A DNA stretch of 64,000 nucleotides from JABAYQ01 sp018608925 (GTDB lineage Bacteria > Bacteroidota > Bacteroidia > Flavobacteriales > UBA7312). The translations under genes were made by a program, and so were the position numbers. The stretch spans positions 9,283-73,282 of the forward strand of contig JASJHQ010000043.1 in NCBI GenBank assembly GCA_037625715.1, written 5' to 3'. Positions within the stretch are counted from its first letter, which is position 1; each line of letters opens with the position of its first letter. The notes beneath the pieces were generated by a model, which worked only from the letters and a program-made list of their open reading frames with translations, searched no databases and was not told where the DNA came from. Of the stretch, positions 61,406 through 64,000 are shown piece by piece.

Positions 61406-64000
61406 TTAAAAATTAATTTCTAAACCCAATCTAGCTATTCTTGGAAGAGAATAATTACCCGGATTATTTACTTTATACCCATATAGATCTACAAACGATT
61501 GCGGGTCATTTTGAGAAGAAATCTCAGCCTGAGCGTTAGAATCGCTCAAATAACCATCATCACCAGCATTACCAGTAGCACGGTATACAGATCTAATATT
61601 TTTAGTATTCAATACGTTTTGAACCAACAAATAAACATTAAAACCTAAAACACGTTTGTTGTCTAATTCGCCAACTTCTAGAGTAAATCGTTTACTTATT
61701 CTAGAATTGATTCTAACGTTCCAAGGAAGCCTGGAACCATTTAAGCTTCCGTCTAGTACAGAACGGTTATTAATACCAAATGCAGCATCTTGAGTTACGT
61801 TAGATTGTTTTGTAAATGGTGTTCCAGAGCCAGCAATAAACACAAAGTTAGCTCCTGAATTAGAGAAGACTTGCTTATTAAACCATACAGGCCCTTTGTA
61901 ATCTTTTCCACTACCATAACGATAATCCATAGTTAGGTTTAAAGCATGTCTTTGATCAAATGCTAAAGGAGTTGTTGTTCTTAAATTTGGTTGCCCAGTA
62001 TTTACTAATGACAAACCAGAAGTTGCAGAAGAACCTGTACCATCGGCAAATTGAAGAGTATAATTTGCAGAAAGAGTAATGTTTCCTGTTCTTCTTAAAT
62101 CAAAAGTAGCAGACATTCCTTTTACAGTTCCAAAGTCAATATTATCGTAAGTAAGGTAATTAACAGGATATGCATAATTAGCACTTACTACCTGAATCAT
62201 GTCTCTCATTTCTCTGTAAAAAGCAGAAAGCGTAAGAGAAGATTTTAAGTTTAGTGTTTGAGCAAAACCTAATTCGAAGTCAACCGTTTTTTCTGGTCTC
62301 AAATTTGGGTTGTTAATTAATGCCCCAACATTATCTTGTATGTATAAATAATCTAATGGCTCTATTCTGTTTCCTCCCGGAGGTCTTTGAGTTACTACAT
62401 CATAGTGAGCAAAGAACTGAGCCTCATCAGAAATAGGGAATGAGAAAGAAATTCTTGGAGAAAAAATAGTTTCAGGCGTAAAATCTTTAAAAACAGGAAT
62501 ACTATCTGAAGAGTTAACTAAATAAGGAGTAATCTGTCCGGTTGTAGATGCTTGTGCCAAACTAACAGGATCATTAATTATCTCCCCATCAACATTGTAC
62601 CAATCAAGACCGTTTCTATAACCAACTACTTCTGTAGGATTATCTAAATCATTCACATAAACAACATAATCATCGCCAATTGATTCTGGCTGATTGTAAG
62701 CGTCGCTATTTAATAAATCAGTGCTAGACCCTGCTTTGTATGTTGTAAATAAAGAATATTCATCTTCCAACACAGATTGGTTAGCATCGTATCTGTCAAT
62801 TCTAACACCAATATTAAAGATAAGGTCATCAAAAGCAAATTTATCCTGAATATAACCTGCAGTATAAATTGGCTCAAATGCATTTATGTTACGATAGAAA
62901 CGATCAACATTACCATCGTTATCAAGATCATCACCTTCTGTAAAGAAATCTTCAATAGGACTTGGTGAGCTTAATATGTTTCCTAAGTAATCGTAACCTG
63001 AGTAATTAATTAATCCGTTTTCTAATAATTCGTCTGCACTAAACAAATCAATAGATAATTGACTAGGATCGTAAGAATCAATATCAATAAATTCGATAGC
63101 ATCAATATTATATCTTTCTCTTAAATTTTGATCAAAAGTACTCTGAACATCTTCATTATTCAATCTGTTATACCAGATTTCATCAAAAGTTCCGTTTTCT
63201 ATTATGTTAGGGTTAGCTAAGTCAAGCTCCTGAATATGAGTATTGGCTAATTGTCTAGCTAAACCCCAAAAACTTCCGGGTGCAGAAGCCCAAAATCTAT
63301 CTGTTCTTTTTTCGTATTCGAAACCAAACTGAATAGCGTGATCTTGTATATCAGCAGAACCAGTTGCTTTCACAGAAAACTGTTCGGTCTGGCTTTTTTG
63401 ATAAGTATTTGAAGGAGTTCCCCAGTTATTGTAAAGCGAATAAATACTTCTTGGAGAAGCACCATTAAGAAGACCTGTAGTTCCTAAATCATTAAAAGTA
63501 CGAATCACACCATTACCACCAAAAAATCCAACAGTACTTTCTAATTCGTTTTCTCTAAAAGCGTCGAAGTATTGTTGAGTGTATGCTGCTAAATCAGGAT
63601 TAGAAGAGTTCGCACCATTAAAAGTAACTAACGAATCAATAAAGCCTACATGTATCTGTCCAGTTCTTCCGGTAAGTGTATCTGTTCCAAAAATAGAGAA
63701 TCTATCTTGGTAAGTGTTAAAGGTACCAACATGACCATATTTGAATAAGTCATCGCCATGATTAGGATTTCTTCTTTCAAAGTCTGTTTTCGTGTAGTCA
63801 ACAGAAAGAGTATAATAAGCGTTTTTAATAGAAGATGCGGATTCTTCATCGCCTTCTTGAGCTCCAAATCGTTGAGTAAATCTTGCGTAAGTTCTCCAAG
63901 TATTACTCTCGTCTTCTAGATTATTTTGAGAATTAACAAGAGAGTTAGTGAAACTATATACTCTCCCAACAGAATTATCAACAGAACCTCCAATAGAAAG
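61406..64000 (-). CDS. TonB-dependent receptor-like protein (C-terminal 864 residues, cut by window edge)
   Basis: The frame is open from the stop at 61406 to the right edge of the window (codon boundary at 64000), so the N-terminus (signal, regulatory domain, plug) is missing. The visible part is a large outer-membrane barrel with receptor features: AGYIQDKFAFDDLIFNIGVR, RISFSFPISDEAQFFAHYDV, PNLRPEKTVDFELGFAQTLN and the end YSLPRIARLGLEINF with terminal phenylalanine. It is followed after 20 bases by the giant protein gene and then the PorV-like gene. The substrate is unknown; surface glycan or metal are possible, but a structural role is equally likely. Confidence 0.9.
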   Translation of the reverse strand, partial: LSIGGSVDNSVGRVYSFTNSLVNSQNNLEDESNTWRTYARFTQRFGAQEGDEESASSIKNAYYTLSVDYTKTDFERRNPNHGDDLFKYGHVGTFNTYQDRFSIFGTDTLTGRTGQIHVGFIDSLVTFNGANSSNPDLAAYTQQYFDAFRENELESTVGFFGGNGVIRTFNDLGTTGLLNGASPRSIYSLYNNWGTPSNTYQKSQTEQFSVKATGSADIQDHAIQFGFEYEKRTDRFWASAPGSFWGLARQLANTHIQELDLANPNIIENGTFDEIWYNRLNNEDVQSTFDQNLRERYNIDAIEFIDIDSYDPSQLSIDLFSADELLENGLINYSGYDYLGNILSSPSPIEDFFTEGDDLDNDGNVDRFYRNINAFEPIYTAGYIQDKFAFDDLIFNIGVRIDRYDANQSVLEDEYSLFTTYKAGSSTDLLNSDAYNQPESIGDDYVVYVNDLDNPTEVVGYRNGLDWYNVDGEIINDPVSLAQASTTGQITPYLVNSSDSIPVFKDFTPETIFSPRISFSFPISDEAQFFAHYDVVTQRPPGGNRIEPLDYLYIQDNVGALINNPNLRPEKTVDFELGFAQTLNLKSSLTLSAFYREMRDMIQVVSANYAYPVNYLTYDNIDFGTVKGMSATFDLRRTGNITLSANYTLQFADGTGSSATSGLSLVNTGQPNLRTTTPLAFDQRHALNLTMDYRYGSGKDYKGPVWFNKQVFSNSGANFVFIAGSGTPFTKQSNVTQDAAFGINNRSVLDGSLNGSRLPWNVRINSRISKRFTLEVGELDNKRVLGFNVYLLVQNVLNTKNIRSVYRATGNAGDDGYLSDSNAQAEISSQNDPQSFVDLYGYKVNNPGNYSLPRIARLGLEINF

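Noticed and set aside
63646..63867. 73-codon minus-strand frame near the right edge
   Set aside because: It lies in another frame of the TonB-receptor gene, whose own frame is open to 64,000 and gives good barrel sequence.

Overview
The window is a 64 kb piece of a low-GC chromosome from a member of the Bacteroidota, most likely the order Flavobacteriales. The evidence is direct: two proteins carry type IX secretion (T9SS) C-terminal sorting signals, one of type A and one of the gliding-associated type B (CHU_C), and a third ends in a degenerate type A signal. There is a PorE-like OmpA protein, a PorV/PorQ-family protein, a TonB-dependent receptor, fused SecDF, a eukaryote-type (GSII) glutamine synthetase, and several matches to the Bacteroidota promoter pattern TTTG / TAnnTTTG. 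No rRNA, CRISPR array, transposase, prophage or restriction system was found. This is essentially core genome. No gap between genes is longer than about 300 bases.

Layout. 1-10,704 (all minus strand) is the translation/transcription block: tRNA-Thr(TGT), tRNA-Tyr, tRNA-Gly, tRNA-Thr(GGT), tuf, tRNA-Trp, secE, nusG, rplK, rplA, rplJ, rplL, rpoB, rpoC (cut by the left edge), preceded by an Hpf-type ribosome factor. 10,717-23,500 (minus) is a run of housekeeping genes: a Xer recombinase, rpsU, an acyl-CoA dehydrogenase, apt, a membrane helix-hairpin-helix protein, a sodium/alanine symporter, an RmlD-like reductase, two PspC mini-proteins, a DUF2851 gene interrupted by an in-frame stop, pyrF, prfA, purM and the PorE-like gene. 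23,660-36,880 mixes both strands: glutamine synthetase, a calcium/sodium antiporter, tatA, secDF, two secreted T9SS cargo proteins, mdh and gyrB.

36,900-49,000 is envelope-rich: an overlapping outer-membrane barrel / giant TPR gene pair, an FtsE-type ATPase, two convergent glycosyltransferases, murB, a frameshifted small lipoprotein and a repeat-bearing parallel beta-helix T9SS cargo protein, then tRNA-Leu. 49,000-56,135 holds a flavin reductase-like protein, a DUF3127 protein with an SSB-like acidic tip, an AtoE-type transporter, a flippase/GT2/peptide-permease operon, ruvC, a HIT protein and greA. 56,209-64,000 (minus) is a three-gene surface module: TonB-dependent receptor (cut by the right edge), a 1,373-residue surface protein and a PorV-like barrel.

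No wholly new system can be proven from sequence alone. The best candidates for undescribed biology are the receptor / giant protein / PorV-like module at the right end, the TPR-barrel pair at 37-41.7 kb, and the DUF3127 protein with an SSB-type tail. Several small anomalies also deserve checking: an in-frame stop in DUF2851, a homopolymer frameshift in a lipoprotein, a conserved N-terminus with no ordinary start codon, and a promoter overlapping a terminator ahead of the tRNA-tuf operon.
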